From Bifidobacterium miconisargentati (GTDB taxonomy: Bacteria; Actinomycetota; Actinomycetes; Actinomycetales; Bifidobacteriaceae): a stretch of DNA of 64,000 nucleotides. Each line of letters begins with the position of its first letter. The stretch's first letter is position 1. Both the position numbers and the translations under genes were made by a program. Below the pieces are notes generated by a model. That model ran no database searches. It was not told where the DNA came from and saw nothing but the letters and a program-made list of their open reading frames with translations. Shown here one piece after another: positions 9,264 to 17,800 of this stretch. The DNA lies in assembly GCF_019331675.1 (NCBI RefSeq), contig NZ_JAHBBJ010000003.1, positions 184,943 to 248,942 of the forward strand, read 5' to 3'.

Positions 9264-10082
9264 TCACACCGCGGTCAGCAGGCCGCCGAACAGCACCACG
9301 AGCAGCGCCAGCGTCTCGATCACGAAGTACAGGATGAAGCTGGCCCAGCTCTTGGTGAGCACGTTGAGCGGCGAGGTCTTCTTGATGACGACCAGCAGCC
9401 CCACGAAGATCACGGCGTACACGGCAATGCCGATCGCGGCGGCCAGGATGCCGATGTTCGCGGCGTTCGCCAGATTGGCCTGATCGCCGTAGACCACGTA
9501 CGTGGAGTACCAGAAGTTCAGGTTGAGCATGCTCAGACCCGCCACGAACTGTTCGCCTGCAAGTCCCGCCGCGAACACGATGAGCCACGGCCACGATGGC
9601 GAGACGACCACCGCCATCGCCAGACCCACATACGTGATGACCACGGCCACCCAGCCGATGAGCGCGATGCCGCGTGGGTCCACGCCGCCGAGCGCAGCCA
9701 CCACGGCCTCGGTCTCGTTCACGGCCAGCGAGCGCCCGAACCAGTAGGGCACGACGATGGCCACCAGCACGATGAGGATCATGGCCGCCCAACGCAACGG
9801 GTGGGAGCGGCGGCGTTCGATGTCCGCCAGGGACAGGTCGGTTTCGGGAATCGACGGGGTCGGGTGCTTGGAGACCTCGACGGTCTCGACCTTGCCGCCC
9901 ACCACCTCGACGGCCTCGTTGGGCTCGACGGGCTCGGCCGTCAGCTTCGGACGGATGAGCTGGGCGAGCTCCGCCTCGGCGTCGGATGCGGGGGCATCTG
10001 CGGAGACGACGGCAGGCGCCACGGATCCGGTCGCGTCGGTTCGTTCGGTTCCGTTGAAGTCCACGGTTGCGTCGTCCGCCAT
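9264..10082 (-). CDS. membrane protein of unknown function
   Basis: A 272-residue protein with an acidic, proline-containing cytoplasmic N-terminus (about residues 1-97) and then about five hydrophobic helices: WAAMILIVLVAIVVPYWF, GIALIGWVAVVITYVGLAMAV, WLIVFAAGLAGEQF, IGILAAAIGIAVYAVIFVGLLVV and FILYFVIETLALLVVLFGG. I do not recognise a family and see no catalytic motif. The ATG at 10082 is preceded by GGGGGA. It stands alone, divergent from the tRNA-Gly gene. Confidence 0.75.
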   Translation of the reverse strand: MADDATVDFNGTERTDATGSVAPAVVSADAPASDAEAELAQLIRPKLTAEPVEPNEAVEVVGGKVETVEVSKHPTPSIPETDLSLADIERRRSHPLRWAAMILIVLVAIVVPYWFGRSLAVNETEAVVAALGGVDPRGIALIGWVAVVITYVGLAMAVVVSPSWPWLIVFAAGLAGEQFVAGLSMLNLNFWYSTYVVYGDQANLANAANIGILAAAIGIAVYAVIFVGLLVVIKKTSPLNVLTKSWASFILYFVIETLALLVVLFGGLLTAV

Positions 10083-10271
10083 AATCCCCCGTCCTGTTCG
10101 CTCGGCCTTACACCTTATGTTCTGCGCTATGCTTTGCGTTCCGCCTTATTACCGCAACCATGGTACTCTCAACCCGCTCGCGAGCGCACATTGCCCGCCA
10201 ATCACGTACGTAATCAGTACGCGCACAACAGCGATGCGGCAACGGCCAAGACATGGGCACGACGGACGGGG

Positions 10272-10299
10272 TTGCTTGCGTCGGATTCCTATGTATAAT
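10272..10299 (+). promoter_or_regulatory. promoter of the tRNA-Gly gene
   Basis: A -35 box TTGCTT (10272-10277) and a consensus -10 box TATAAT (10294-10299) are separated by 16 bases. The mature tRNA begins 30 bases past the -10 box. Confidence 0.7.
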
Positions 10300-10329
10300 G
10301 TCTCAAGTCGCCAAAAGCGACGACCTAAC

Positions 10330-10403
10330 GCGGATGTAGCTCAATGGTAGAGCCTCAGTCTTCCAAACTGATTACGCGGGTTCGATTCCCGTCATCCGCT
10401 CCA
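10330..10403 (+). tRNA. tRNA-Gly, anticodon TCC
   Basis: A complete cloverleaf can be drawn. Acceptor GCGGATG pairs with CATCCGC, D arm GCTC/GAGC, anticodon stem TCAGT/ACTGA around loop CTTCCAA (anticodon TCC), and a T arm containing GGTTCGATTCC. The 3-prime CCA is encoded. The segment 10354-10383 is repeated exactly, inverted, within acpS at 14030-14059. Confidence 0.97.
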
Positions 10404-10406
10404 CTC

Positions 10407-10440
10407 AAGGACCGTTGGAATTCCAACGGTCCTTTGCGTT
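10407..10440 (+). terminator. terminator after tRNA-Gly
   Basis: A 28-base perfect palindrome (AAGGACCGTTGGAA and its complement) is followed by TGCGTTT, four bases after the tRNA. Confidence 0.75.
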
Positions 10441-10659
10441 TCACGGCAGTTTCGGCCAGTCAGGCTTTCAGGGACATAAACCCATTCCACCCCGGATTTC
10501 ACCGTGGGTAAAACACCGGAATGATTGGGGACGTGGGAAGTTGGGTGAAGTGAAAGGCGAAGGTGAGAGCCCCGGAAGGGGTTCCGGAACCGGCCACGAT
10601 ATCCGCTTCGCTTCCCGCCCGCGGCAAGGCAGGAAGCGGACGGTAGCCAAACCGCTTCC

Positions 10660-10674
10660 CTCCTATTCAAGGAG
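10660..10674 (+). promoter_or_regulatory. hairpin masking the hsp20 ribosome binding site
   Basis: CTCCT, loop ATTCA, AGGAG: the Shine-Dalgarno AGGAG of the heat-shock gene is paired with the CTCCT just upstream. A larger stem (TCCGCTTC / GAAGCGGA, about 10601-10641) lies before it. The arrangement would suit an RNA thermometer. The stem is only 5 bp, so this is a hypothesis. Confidence 0.4.
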
Positions 10675-10682
10675 TACCGATT

Positions 10683-11192
10683 ATGGCAATGTTTCCGGCT
10701 TTGATGAATGACACGATGTTCTCTGATCTGTTCGACGATCCGTTCTTCGAGGGTTGGCGCAACATGGACAACCAGGTGGCTGCGGCCATGCCGGCGAACA
10801 TGATGAACACGGATGTGCGTGAGACCGCCAACGGCTACGACGTCGACATCGACATGCCTGGCTTCAAGAAGGACGACATCAAGCTCGAGCTCAACAACGG
10901 CTACCTGACCGTGTCCGCCTCTCGCAGCAGCGAGCATGAGGACAAGGCCCCTGAGTCGGGCGAGGCCCAGGGTTCGTCGGACGCGAAGTGCGAGTGCGCT
11001 TCTGATTCCGGCAAGTGGCTGCGTCGCGAACGCTACATGGGTTCCTGCTCTCGCAGCTTCTACGTGGGCGACGACGTGAAGGAATCCGACATCCACGCCA
11101 GCTACCAGAACGGCACGCTGTGCATCCAGGTTCCGAAGATGCAGGCTCAGCCGCAGGTCGAGGCCAAGCACCAGATCGCCATTGAGGGCTGA
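10683..11192 (+). CDS. hsp20: Hsp20 / alpha-crystallin family small heat-shock protein
   Basis: A 169-residue small heat-shock chaperone that holds unfolding proteins in large oligomers. The N-terminal arm is followed by the alpha-crystallin domain (about residues 40-155): VRETANGYDVDIDMPGFKKDDIKLELNNGYLTVSA, then RSFYVGDDVKESDIHASYQNGTLCIQVPK. A hydrophilic, cysteine-containing insertion (residues about 80-115) separates the two halves. AAGGAG lies 9 bases before the ATG and is part of a possible thermosensor hairpin. It is transcribed alone. Confidence 0.93.
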   Translation: MAMFPALMNDTMFSDLFDDPFFEGWRNMDNQVAAAMPANMMNTDVRETANGYDVDIDMPGFKKDDIKLELNNGYLTVSASRSSEHEDKAPESGEAQGSSDAKCECASDSGKWLRRERYMGSCSRSFYVGDDVKESDIHASYQNGTLCIQVPKMQAQPQVEAKHQIAIEG

Positions 11193-11224
11193 TTAGGTCC
11201 GCTCCCAAGCGGCAAAAATAACTT

Positions 11225-11421
11225 AATACGCCAGATGTCCCGAGACCGTGCGTTATGCACGATGGTCCGACGGTCTTGCGCCGCCGGGCCGGCCTCCTGA
11301 ACGAGGAGGCAATGAACACGGCTCACGGGAGTATCAGGTAAGGGACTTCTGTTCCCGCGCCGTCCGTCCTACGTTTTCTACGCCGACTAGTCTGACGGGC
11401 AGCGGGAAACAAAGCCAAATG
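11225..11421 (+). ncRNA. possible structured RNA or leader, unassigned
   Basis: This gene-free stretch of about 200 bases is rich in complementary segments. GCCTCCT/AGGAGGC (11292-11310) is a perfect 7-bp hairpin with a 5-base loop. CCGAGACCGT lies upstream of ACGGTCT, and GTTCCCGC lies upstream of GCGGGAAAC. A 9-residue open frame (MNTAHGSIR, 11312-11341) starts just after the AGGAGG arm. It ends in a strong terminator. I could not match it to SRP RNA, tmRNA, RNase P RNA or 6S RNA; a ribosomal-protein-type leader is possible. Confidence 0.35.
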
Positions 11422-11465
11422 AAAATGCCGGGCAAGGTGTTGTGTTACACCTTGCCCGGCATTTT
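11422..11465. terminator. strong bidirectional terminator
   Basis: AAAATGCCGGGCAAGGTG (11422-11439) pairs perfectly with 11448-11465 over 18 bp. The loop is 8 bases, with A and T runs at the two ends, so it can act in both directions. It closes the structured region at 11225-11421. Nothing else is visible up to the small mobile element at 11589. Confidence 0.88.
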
Positions 11466-11588
11466 GTCGTTGTTGGCCAGGGACATCGCGGCCGAACAGG
11501 AGCCTGCCGCCGGTCGCGATCGGTCAGGGATTCAGGCAGTAAGAACTGATCGCGGAGCCGGTTGCAGGCAAGTCATTGCATTTCAATT

Positions 11589-11667
11589 GGCTTTGTTCAA
11601 CCAAGATTGACATGAATCAAGGGGAGCCAAGAAATAAGGGCCATGTCAATCTTGGTTTAACAGAACC
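11589..11667. mobile_element. 79-bp MITE with perfect 8-bp target duplication
   Basis: Terminal inverted repeats of 26 bases (GGCTTTGTTCAACCAAGATT... and, inverted, GGTTCTGTTAAACCAAGATT...) bound a 79-bp element. It is flanked on both sides by TTTCAATT (11581-11588 and 11668-11675). An 8-bp duplication and GGCTCT/GGTTCT ends are typical of ISL3-family transposons, so this is probably an ISL3-derived non-autonomous element. The right-hand duplication touches the amylosucrase stop codon at 11676. Confidence 0.85.
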
Positions 11668-11675
11668 TTTCAATT

Positions 11676-13604
11676 TCACAGGTGGATGAACCGCGCCTCG
11701 TACGGAGCGAGGTCGGCCTCGACCGGGGAGTCGATGATGCCCTCGCTGGCGTTGAGGTGCGCGTGCTGCTCCAGTTCGGAGAAGTTGAACAGGCCGACCA
11801 GCACGGAACCCTCCACCTTGCGGACCACGGCGAGCACCGCATCGTTGAACGTATCCCACGTGGACACCCAGGCATCGGGCGCGAAGCACGGATCGTGACG
11901 CTCCTCGCGCAGGCCTTCCATGCCCTTCCACAGTTCGTTCTGGAGCGTGCCGGACTTCTTGCGCAGCGCGGCCTTGTCCCAGTCGAACTTGGAGCGGTGC
12001 AGGTTGCGGCTGTCCTCCACGCGGTCGGGATCCTCCTTGTAATCCCAGCCGTTGAGCTGGGCGATCTCGTCGCCGCAGTTGAGCATCGGGAAGCCACGCA
12101 GGAAGGCCATCGCCTGGTGCATGAGCAGGTCGCGCTTGACGGAGGTCTCCAGCAGGGGCTTGTCGTGCGTGATGAGCGCCTTCTCGATGCCGGTCAGGGA
12201 GGCGGTGGTGCCGCAGCTGCGGGCGTCGCGGGTGGCCTCGTCGTAGTTGTACAGCTCGCCCATCGACCAGCTGCCGGGCACCGCACCCTCGTAGAAGTGG
12301 TACAGGAATTCCTTGTGCTTGAGCGGGTCGATGCCGATCGCGCGCTCCACGTCCTCGTCCAGGCCCCAGCCGATGTCGTCGTGGCAACGTAGGTAGTTGA
12401 CGAACCAGCAGTTCTCGGGCAGGGCGTCGAGCTTGTCGATCTGGGCCTTGAGCAGGCGCACGTCACGACTGGCCAGCGCGCTCCACAGGTTCACCATGAT
12501 GGAGACGTTGTACAGCATGTGGCACTCGGGGGCCTCCGGGGTGCCGAAGTAGGCGGCGAGCTCCTTGGGGGCCATGACCACCTCGCCCTTCAGGACCACG
12601 GCCGGGCACACGCATTCGAGGATGATGCGCAGGATGCGCACGATGGTGTGCACGGTGGGCAGGTTGCGGCAGTTGGTGCCGAGCTCCTTCCAGATGTACG
12701 GCACGGCATCGATGCGGAACACCTCCACGCCGAGGTTGGCCAGATGCATCACGGAGCCCATCATGGCGACGAGGACCTTGGGGTTGCGGTAATTGAGGTC
12801 CCACTGGAACGGGTAGAACTGGGTCATGACCCACTTGCCCATCTGCTCGTTCCACGTGAAGTTGCCGGGGGCGGTGTTCGGGAAGACCTGCGGCACGTGC
12901 GCGTCGTACTCGTCCGGGATGGTGCGGTCGTCGTAGCAGAAGTAGTAGTCCTGGTACTCCGGGTCGCCGGCCTGGGCGGCTTTGGCCCAACGATGGGTGG
13001 AGGCGGTGTGGTTCATCACGAAATCAAGGCACAGGCTGATGCCGGCGCGACGCAGCTTCTTGGTGAGCGCGGCCAGATCCTCGTTGGTGCCGAGCGAGGG
13101 ATCCACATTGTCGAAGTCCTCGACCGCGTAGCCGCCGTCGTTGTTCGGGTGCGGCATCTGCAGCAGCGGCATGAGGTGCAGGTAGGTGAGCTTCTGCTCC
13201 TTGAGGTACGGAATCTTGTCCGCAAGCTTCTTGAGGTCGCCGGCGAAGAGGTCGGTGTACATGGTCATGCCGAACATGTCGCCGCGCTTGTACCATTCGG
13301 GATCGGCCTCGCGGGCCTTGTCGAGACGCTTGAGGTCGGCGGGACGGTCCGCATATGCCGCAGCCATGGCATCGAGGAGCGACTGGAAGGCGGCCTGGTC
13401 GTTGTACAGGCCCATGAACAGCTGTTCCAGTTCCTCACGATGGGCGTCAAGCCTGGCCTTGAAGACGGGGCTGACCGCCGCCGGGCGCGACGCCGTGCTG
13501 CGGGTGCGCGTTGCCGCTGATTTCGTGGACTTTGCCGTTGCCTTGGTTGCCTTCGGCTTCGACTGTGCCGACTGGTTGCCATTCTCCTGATTGTTCCGAG
13601 CCAT
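11676..13604 (-). CDS. amylosucrase-like glycoside hydrolase family 13 enzyme
   Basis: A 642-residue GH13 protein closest in motifs to amylosucrases, which move glucose from sucrose onto alpha-glucan. Visible are DGGYAVEDF, DFVMNHTASTHRW, FPNTAPGNFTWNE, QWDLNYRNP, the nucleophile aspartate in GVEVFRIDAVPYIWKELGTNC, the acid/base glutamate in VLKGEVVMAP, and the transition-state pair in RCHDDIGW. The first 45 residues are a Lys/Thr/Ala-rich extension with no signal-peptide character, so the enzyme is cytoplasmic. GAAGGAG lies 8 bases before the ATG. A LacI-type palindrome sits about 60 bp upstream. Another GH13 specificity such as sucrose hydrolase is possible. Confidence 0.85.
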   Translation of the reverse strand: MARNNQENGNQSAQSKPKATKATAKSTKSAATRTRSTASRPAAVSPVFKARLDAHREELEQLFMGLYNDQAAFQSLLDAMAAAYADRPADLKRLDKAREADPEWYKRGDMFGMTMYTDLFAGDLKKLADKIPYLKEQKLTYLHLMPLLQMPHPNNDGGYAVEDFDNVDPSLGTNEDLAALTKKLRRAGISLCLDFVMNHTASTHRWAKAAQAGDPEYQDYYFCYDDRTIPDEYDAHVPQVFPNTAPGNFTWNEQMGKWVMTQFYPFQWDLNYRNPKVLVAMMGSVMHLANLGVEVFRIDAVPYIWKELGTNCRNLPTVHTIVRILRIILECVCPAVVLKGEVVMAPKELAAYFGTPEAPECHMLYNVSIMVNLWSALASRDVRLLKAQIDKLDALPENCWFVNYLRCHDDIGWGLDEDVERAIGIDPLKHKEFLYHFYEGAVPGSWSMGELYNYDEATRDARSCGTTASLTGIEKALITHDKPLLETSVKRDLLMHQAMAFLRGFPMLNCGDEIAQLNGWDYKEDPDRVEDSRNLHRSKFDWDKAALRKKSGTLQNELWKGMEGLREERHDPCFAPDAWVSTWDTFNDAVLAVVRKVEGSVLVGLFNFSELEQHAHLNASEGIIDSPVEADLAPYEARFIHL

Positions 13605-13664
13605 CGGGAACTCCTTCGTCGCCTAAATTCCGCCCGCGTCAATCGTTTGACGTTGGAATATAGC

Positions 13665-13684
13665 ATATCAAACCGGTTCGATAT
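13665..13684. promoter_or_regulatory. LacI-type operator before the GH13 gene
   Basis: ATATCAAACCGGTTCGATAT is a near-perfect 20-base palindrome centred on CCGG, the usual centre of LacI/GalR-family operators. It lies 61 bp upstream of the amylosucrase-like gene. No LacI regulator is encoded in the window. Confidence 0.6.
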
Positions 13685-13773
13685 AGGCAAATCGAGGCAC
13701 GCCGACACACGCGAAAAAATCAAGGGGGCCGGCCCGATTCATGAGGCTTCGTGCAACCGGATTTGATTGAAGC

Positions 13774-13897
13774 GGGCTTCGTTACATCAAGATCATCCCA
13801 ATTCTGATGGACTACCCCTCAGTCTCACTTCGTTCGATAGCTCCCCTGACAAGAGGAGCCAAGAATAAGGTGCCATCGAATCTTGGTATACAAAACC
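13774..13897. mobile_element. degenerate copy of the ISL3-like MITE
   Basis: The ends GGCTTCGTTACATCAAGAT (13775 onward) and, inverted, GGTTTTGTATACCAAGAT (to 13897) match the MITE at 11589 imperfectly. The interior holds a half copy of the GGCTCCCCTC palindrome family. Target duplications are no longer evident. It fills most of the 319-bp gap between the GH13 gene and acpS. Confidence 0.6.
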
Positions 13898-13923
13898 GTC
13901 GCTTATTTAGGGAAGATTACCTA

Positions 13924-14442
13924 TCAATCGACGGAAATCATGACCACGGCGGATGCGACGGGACCGTCATGGCTCAGGGAGATATGAATGGACGGCGATT
14001 TATCCGCAACGAGTGAAGCACCGTGGGATGAACCCGCGTAATCAGTTTGGAAGACTGAGTCTTCTCTTTTGCGGGAGTCGGAGGCCGTTGATTCGCCATG
14101 TACATCGCGGAACGCCTGCGCGGCTTTACCGGCGAGCATCACATGCGGCACCCCGCGCGAATCGTCGAGGATCTCGACCTCATGCCAAGGGAAATTATCC
14201 AACGTGAATGAGTATGGGCGCTCCCCCAGCGCCTCGCACCACGCTTTGAGGAACGCCTCCTTGCCGGCCCATTTGGCGGCCAGATGCACGGTCTCGCCGT
14301 CGTTTTTGACGCGCGCACGTTCGGAGGCCTGTCGCACCTCGCGCACGGAGAACAGGTTGCGCATATGCGAACCGGGCATGGTCAACTGGTCGGCAAACGC
14401 TGCGACGTCCACCACATCATGGCCCAGCCCGGTCACACCCAT
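13924..14442 (-). CDS. acpS: holo-[acyl-carrier-protein] synthase
   Basis: A 172-residue phosphopantetheinyl transferase that arms the ACP domain of the fatty-acid synthase encoded just upstream. The metal-binding N-terminal motif GLGHDVVDVAAF and the central WAGKEAFLKAWCEALG (WxxKEAxxKA) are intact, and the C-terminal strand is IHISLSHDGPVASAVV. The protein is about 40 residues longer than usual. The extra segment (around residues 115-155) contains SVFQTDYAGS, encoded by a 30-base exact copy of part of the tRNA-Gly gene. GGAGG lies 5 bases before the ATG. It is the last gene of the carboxylase-fas-acpS block. Confidence 0.9.
   Translation of the reverse strand: MGVTGLGHDVVDVAAFADQLTMPGSHMRNLFSVREVRQASERARVKNDGETVHLAAKWAGKEAFLKAWCEALGERPYSFTLDNFPWHEVEILDDSRGVPHVMLAGKAAQAFRDVHGESTASDSRKREDSVFQTDYAGSSHGASLVADKSPSIHISLSHDGPVASAVVMISVD
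14030..14059 (-). other. 30-bp exact copy of tRNA-Gly inside acpS
   Basis: On the minus strand this segment is identical for 30 bases to tRNA-Gly positions 10354-10383 (from CTCAGTCTTCC to CGCGGGTTC), covering the anticodon arm, variable region and the start of the T arm. It is read in frame within acpS. It is too long to be chance. Confidence 0.92.
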
Positions 14443-14566
14443 GAATCCTCCAATTATTCATGCGGCCGATTGCCTGAATATGGCCGTCAGCCGCCGCTTC
14501 GTATGCCCTGATCCATAAACCCCGCGGCTCAAGGCCTCAACGCCATGGATCCCCGCACCAATTATG

Positions 14567-14703
14567 CCCATGATGCATGGGAATTCCCCCATGATGCAGG
14601 GATACAAAGCCGACGCAAACCTTAACAATGGCGGAATTCCGCCATTTCGCGCCCCTACATCATGGGAGGTTCCCCACACCATGTGAAAATCCCTACATCA
14701 TGG
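14567..14703. repeat. inverted repeat, CATGATGTAGGG family (copy 2)
   Basis: Left words CCATGATGCATGGG and CCCCATGATGCAGGG face right words CCCTACATCATGGG and CCCTACATCATGG. The central region (ATGGCGGAATTCCGCCAT) is itself palindromic and resembles the centre of the copy at 2232-2357. It lies in the 442-bp gap between fas and acpS. Confidence 0.65.
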
Positions 14704-14704
14704 A

Positions 14705-14734
14705 CTCGGCTCCCCTCAGATAAGGGGAGCCGAG
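14705..14734. repeat. short GGCTCCCCTC-family palindrome
   Basis: CTCGGCTCCCCT / AGGGGAGCCGAG form a 12-bp hairpin with a short loop, the core of the dispersed intergenic repeat. Confidence 0.75.
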
Positions 14735-14740
14735 TATGCA

Positions 14741-14780
14741 TCAGGCTTCGTCGAAGCCGGACTGGCCGAGACGGGCGTTC
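14741..14780 (-). pseudogene. duplicated 3-prime end of fas
   Basis: These 40 bases match the last 40 bases of fas (14885-14924) at 38 positions and still read NARLGQSGFDEA then stop. The copy lies 104 bases past the fas stop and has no start codon of its own. Confidence 0.85.
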
Positions 14781-14794
14781 AGCTGAGCTGTGAA

Positions 14795-14878
14795 GCGGGA
14801 AGTCCAGTGGGCTTCCCGTAGGCGAAGTGAGCGGGGCACACTACAGGTGCCCCGCGAAGGGATCCGAACGAACGGATC
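14795..14878 (-). terminator. three successive hairpins after fas
   Basis: Stems CGGGAAG/CTTCCCG (14796-14818), GCGGGGCAC/GTGCCCCGC (14831-14855) and GATCCG/CGGATC (14861-14878) follow the fas stop. None has a good U tract. They may protect or terminate the 9.6-kb message. Confidence 0.5.
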
Positions 14879-14884
14879 GGACTG

Positions 14885-17800
14885 TCAGGCTTCGTAGAAG
14901 CCAGACTGGCCGAGACGGGCGTTCGGATCCAACAGCATCGCCTTTTCGACCTCGTGATGGTCGTAGCCGCGGTGGTCGTCGTGGAAGCGACGGTTCTCGA
15001 TCGGCTCGTACAGCGCGGCCCGGCCCATCATGCCTTCCTCCAGATGACGCTGACCGGCGGCCAGACGGGCATTGGCGCGCTCACGCCATTCGGCAAGCGC
15101 GGCCTCGCCGTCGGCCTTGGCCACGGCGGCCTCGAAGGCGCCCGGATGCACCAGCGCCACGAAGCCGGACACGTGTCCGAAGCCGAGCGAGGTGGCGAGT
15201 CCGGCCTTGACCGGACGGCCCGCCGTCACGCGACCGTATGCATCCTCGCCGCCACCGATGCGCAGGGGCTTCCTGACCCAGACCATGTGGTCGTCACGCT
15301 CCAGCTTCGGGTCCACGCAGTCAAGGGCCGCGTTGGCCGGAATCACGCCGGACTTGAACAGCTGGGTCAGTCCGTTGACCTGGAAGATGCAGGCACCGCC
15401 CTTGGCGTGGCCGGTGAGCGTCTTCTGCGAGATCACGAACAGCGGGTTGCCGTCGGTGCGACCGATGGCGTGGGCCAACGTGTTGTGCAGTTCGGATTCG
15501 TTCGGGTCGTTGGCGTTGGTGGACGTGTCGTGCTTGGAGACCACGGCGATGTCGTCCGCCGTGACGCCGAGCGCGGCCAGGTCACGCACAAGCTTCGACT
15601 TGCGTCCGCCGAGACCCGCCGCCAGAGCGCCGAGACCGGGGGCCGGGATCGAGGTGTGCGCGCCGTCGGCGTAGCTGTGGATGAAGCCGACCACGGCCGC
15701 GACCGGCAGGCCGAGCTTCAGGGCGATGTCGCCGCGGGTCACGAGGATCGTGCCGCCGCCCTGGGATTCCAGGAAGCCGCCGCGCCTGCGATCGTTCGCA
15801 CGGGAGAAGAACCTCGCGTCGATGCCCTTGCCGTACATCTCGGCGGAGTTGGCGGTGGCGTTCATGTTGCCGAAGCCGATCACCGATTCCACGCCGATGT
15901 CGTCGATCGCGCCGGTGACCACGAAGTCGGCCTTGCCCAGGGCGATCTTGTCGACGCCCTCCTCGAGGGAGACCGCGGCGGTGGCGCAGGCGGAGACGGG
16001 CTGGATCATGTTGCCGTAGCCGCCGATGTACGACTGCATGACGTGTGCGGCCACCACGTTCGGCAGCGCCTCCTGCAGGATGTCGGTCGGGATCTCGTGG
16101 TTGAGGAAGCGGTCGAGGTAGAGCTTGCGCATGGAACGCATGCCGCCGAAGCCGGTGCCCTGCGTGGAGGCCACCAGCGAGGGGTGGATGGCCTGCAGGA
16201 TCTCGGCCGGGGTGAATCCGGCGGAGAGGTAGGCGTCCACGGTGGTGACGATGTTCCACAGCGCGATCTCGTCCACATCGCCCACCATCGAGGCCGGGAT
16301 GCCCCAACGGGTCGGGTCGAAGCCGGTCGGGAACTGGCCGCCGACCGTGCGGGTCATGGTGGCGCGGCGCGGCACGCGGATCATCGAACCGGCGTGACGG
16401 GTCACGTTCCATTCGCCGGATTCGGCGTCCGGGGCGATGCTCGTGTGCTTGGCGTCCAGCTTGACGTATTCGCGGGCGACGTCCTCGTTCGGCACGGAGA
16501 AGGTGACGTCGTGGTCCAGGAAGACCTCGGCCTCCTCCTCGTCGGCGCCGTCCTGGTAGTCGGAGCCCATGCCGGTCTCGAACGGACGGATGCCGGAGCG
16601 GGCCACGACCTCGTCGTGGTAGCGTTCGGCGATGTCCTCCTCGGGCACCAGGTTGCCGTCGGCGTCGTACCAGCCGGGCTTCGGGCTGTCCTGCCAGGTC
16701 AGCAGGCCCATGTTCCAGGCCAGTTCGAGCACGGCGCCGGCGCTCAGGTCGACTTCGCCGTCCGAGTGGATGCCGAGTTCGGCTTCGGCGCGGGTGCGGC
16801 CGGAACCCCACGGGCCCAGCTCGCCGACGGAGACGATGACGATCTCGTCCTCCGGTCGGGCGGTGACGTGCTGCCAGTCGGCGAGGTCGACCGCGGCCTG
16901 CTTGGTGACGATGGGGGTGGGCAGGGCCTTGAGGGTGACGGCGGATTCGCTGCTCCCCTCACCCGCCGCGCGGGAGCTCCCCTCAGCGAGGGGAGCCGAG
17001 GTGGTCTCGGCGGAGGCCTTCTCGGCATCGGCCTGGGCTTCGGCTCGAAGCGCCTTGATGTCGATGGGCTCGGAGCCGAGGCCGCCGGTCAGGTCCACGT
17101 CAAGCGGGTGCTTGACGGCTTCCGCACGCGATTCCGCGGTGCACAGGTCGAGCAGCTTGGCTGCGATCTGGGCGGTGGAATAGGTGTGGATGCCGTGACG
17201 CTCCACCACGTCGACCAGCGGGTCGTTGCCGCCCATGAGACCGGTGCCGCGCACCCAGCCGATCTTCGGGTGGGCGAAGGTGACGCGGTCGGACCAGGCG
17301 TCGCGTTCGGCGCGGGCGCGGTTGACGATGGCGCCGAATGCGCTCTTGACTTCGCCGTAGGCGCCGTCGCCGCCGAATACGCCGCGGTTCGGGGAGCCGG
17401 GCAGCACCACGTGGAGCTTGTGCTGTACGTTGGTGTCCGCACCGATCTTCGAGAAGCCGGCGATGGCACGTTCCACGCCCCACAGCATGAGGCGGGCCTG
17501 CGATTCGAACAGGTCGCCGGCGTCGGCCAGGGTGCCGTGCACCGGCGGTGCCGCGAACGGGAAGAACAGGGTCGGCTCGTAGGCGGGCTTGAGCACGGTG
17601 GTGGTGGCGCCGGAGGTCTTCTTCTGCTCGTGGCCCACCCAGTCGACCAGCGCATCCACGTCGCGGTAGCTGGAGAGGTTGGCCGGGACCAGCCACAGCC
17701 TGGCGTCGCCGGTGGCGTGCTCGCGGTAGGCCTGCTTGGCCCAGGCCTTGATGGACGGCTTGAAGCTGTGCGAGGTGGCCACCACGGTGGCGCCGCCCGC

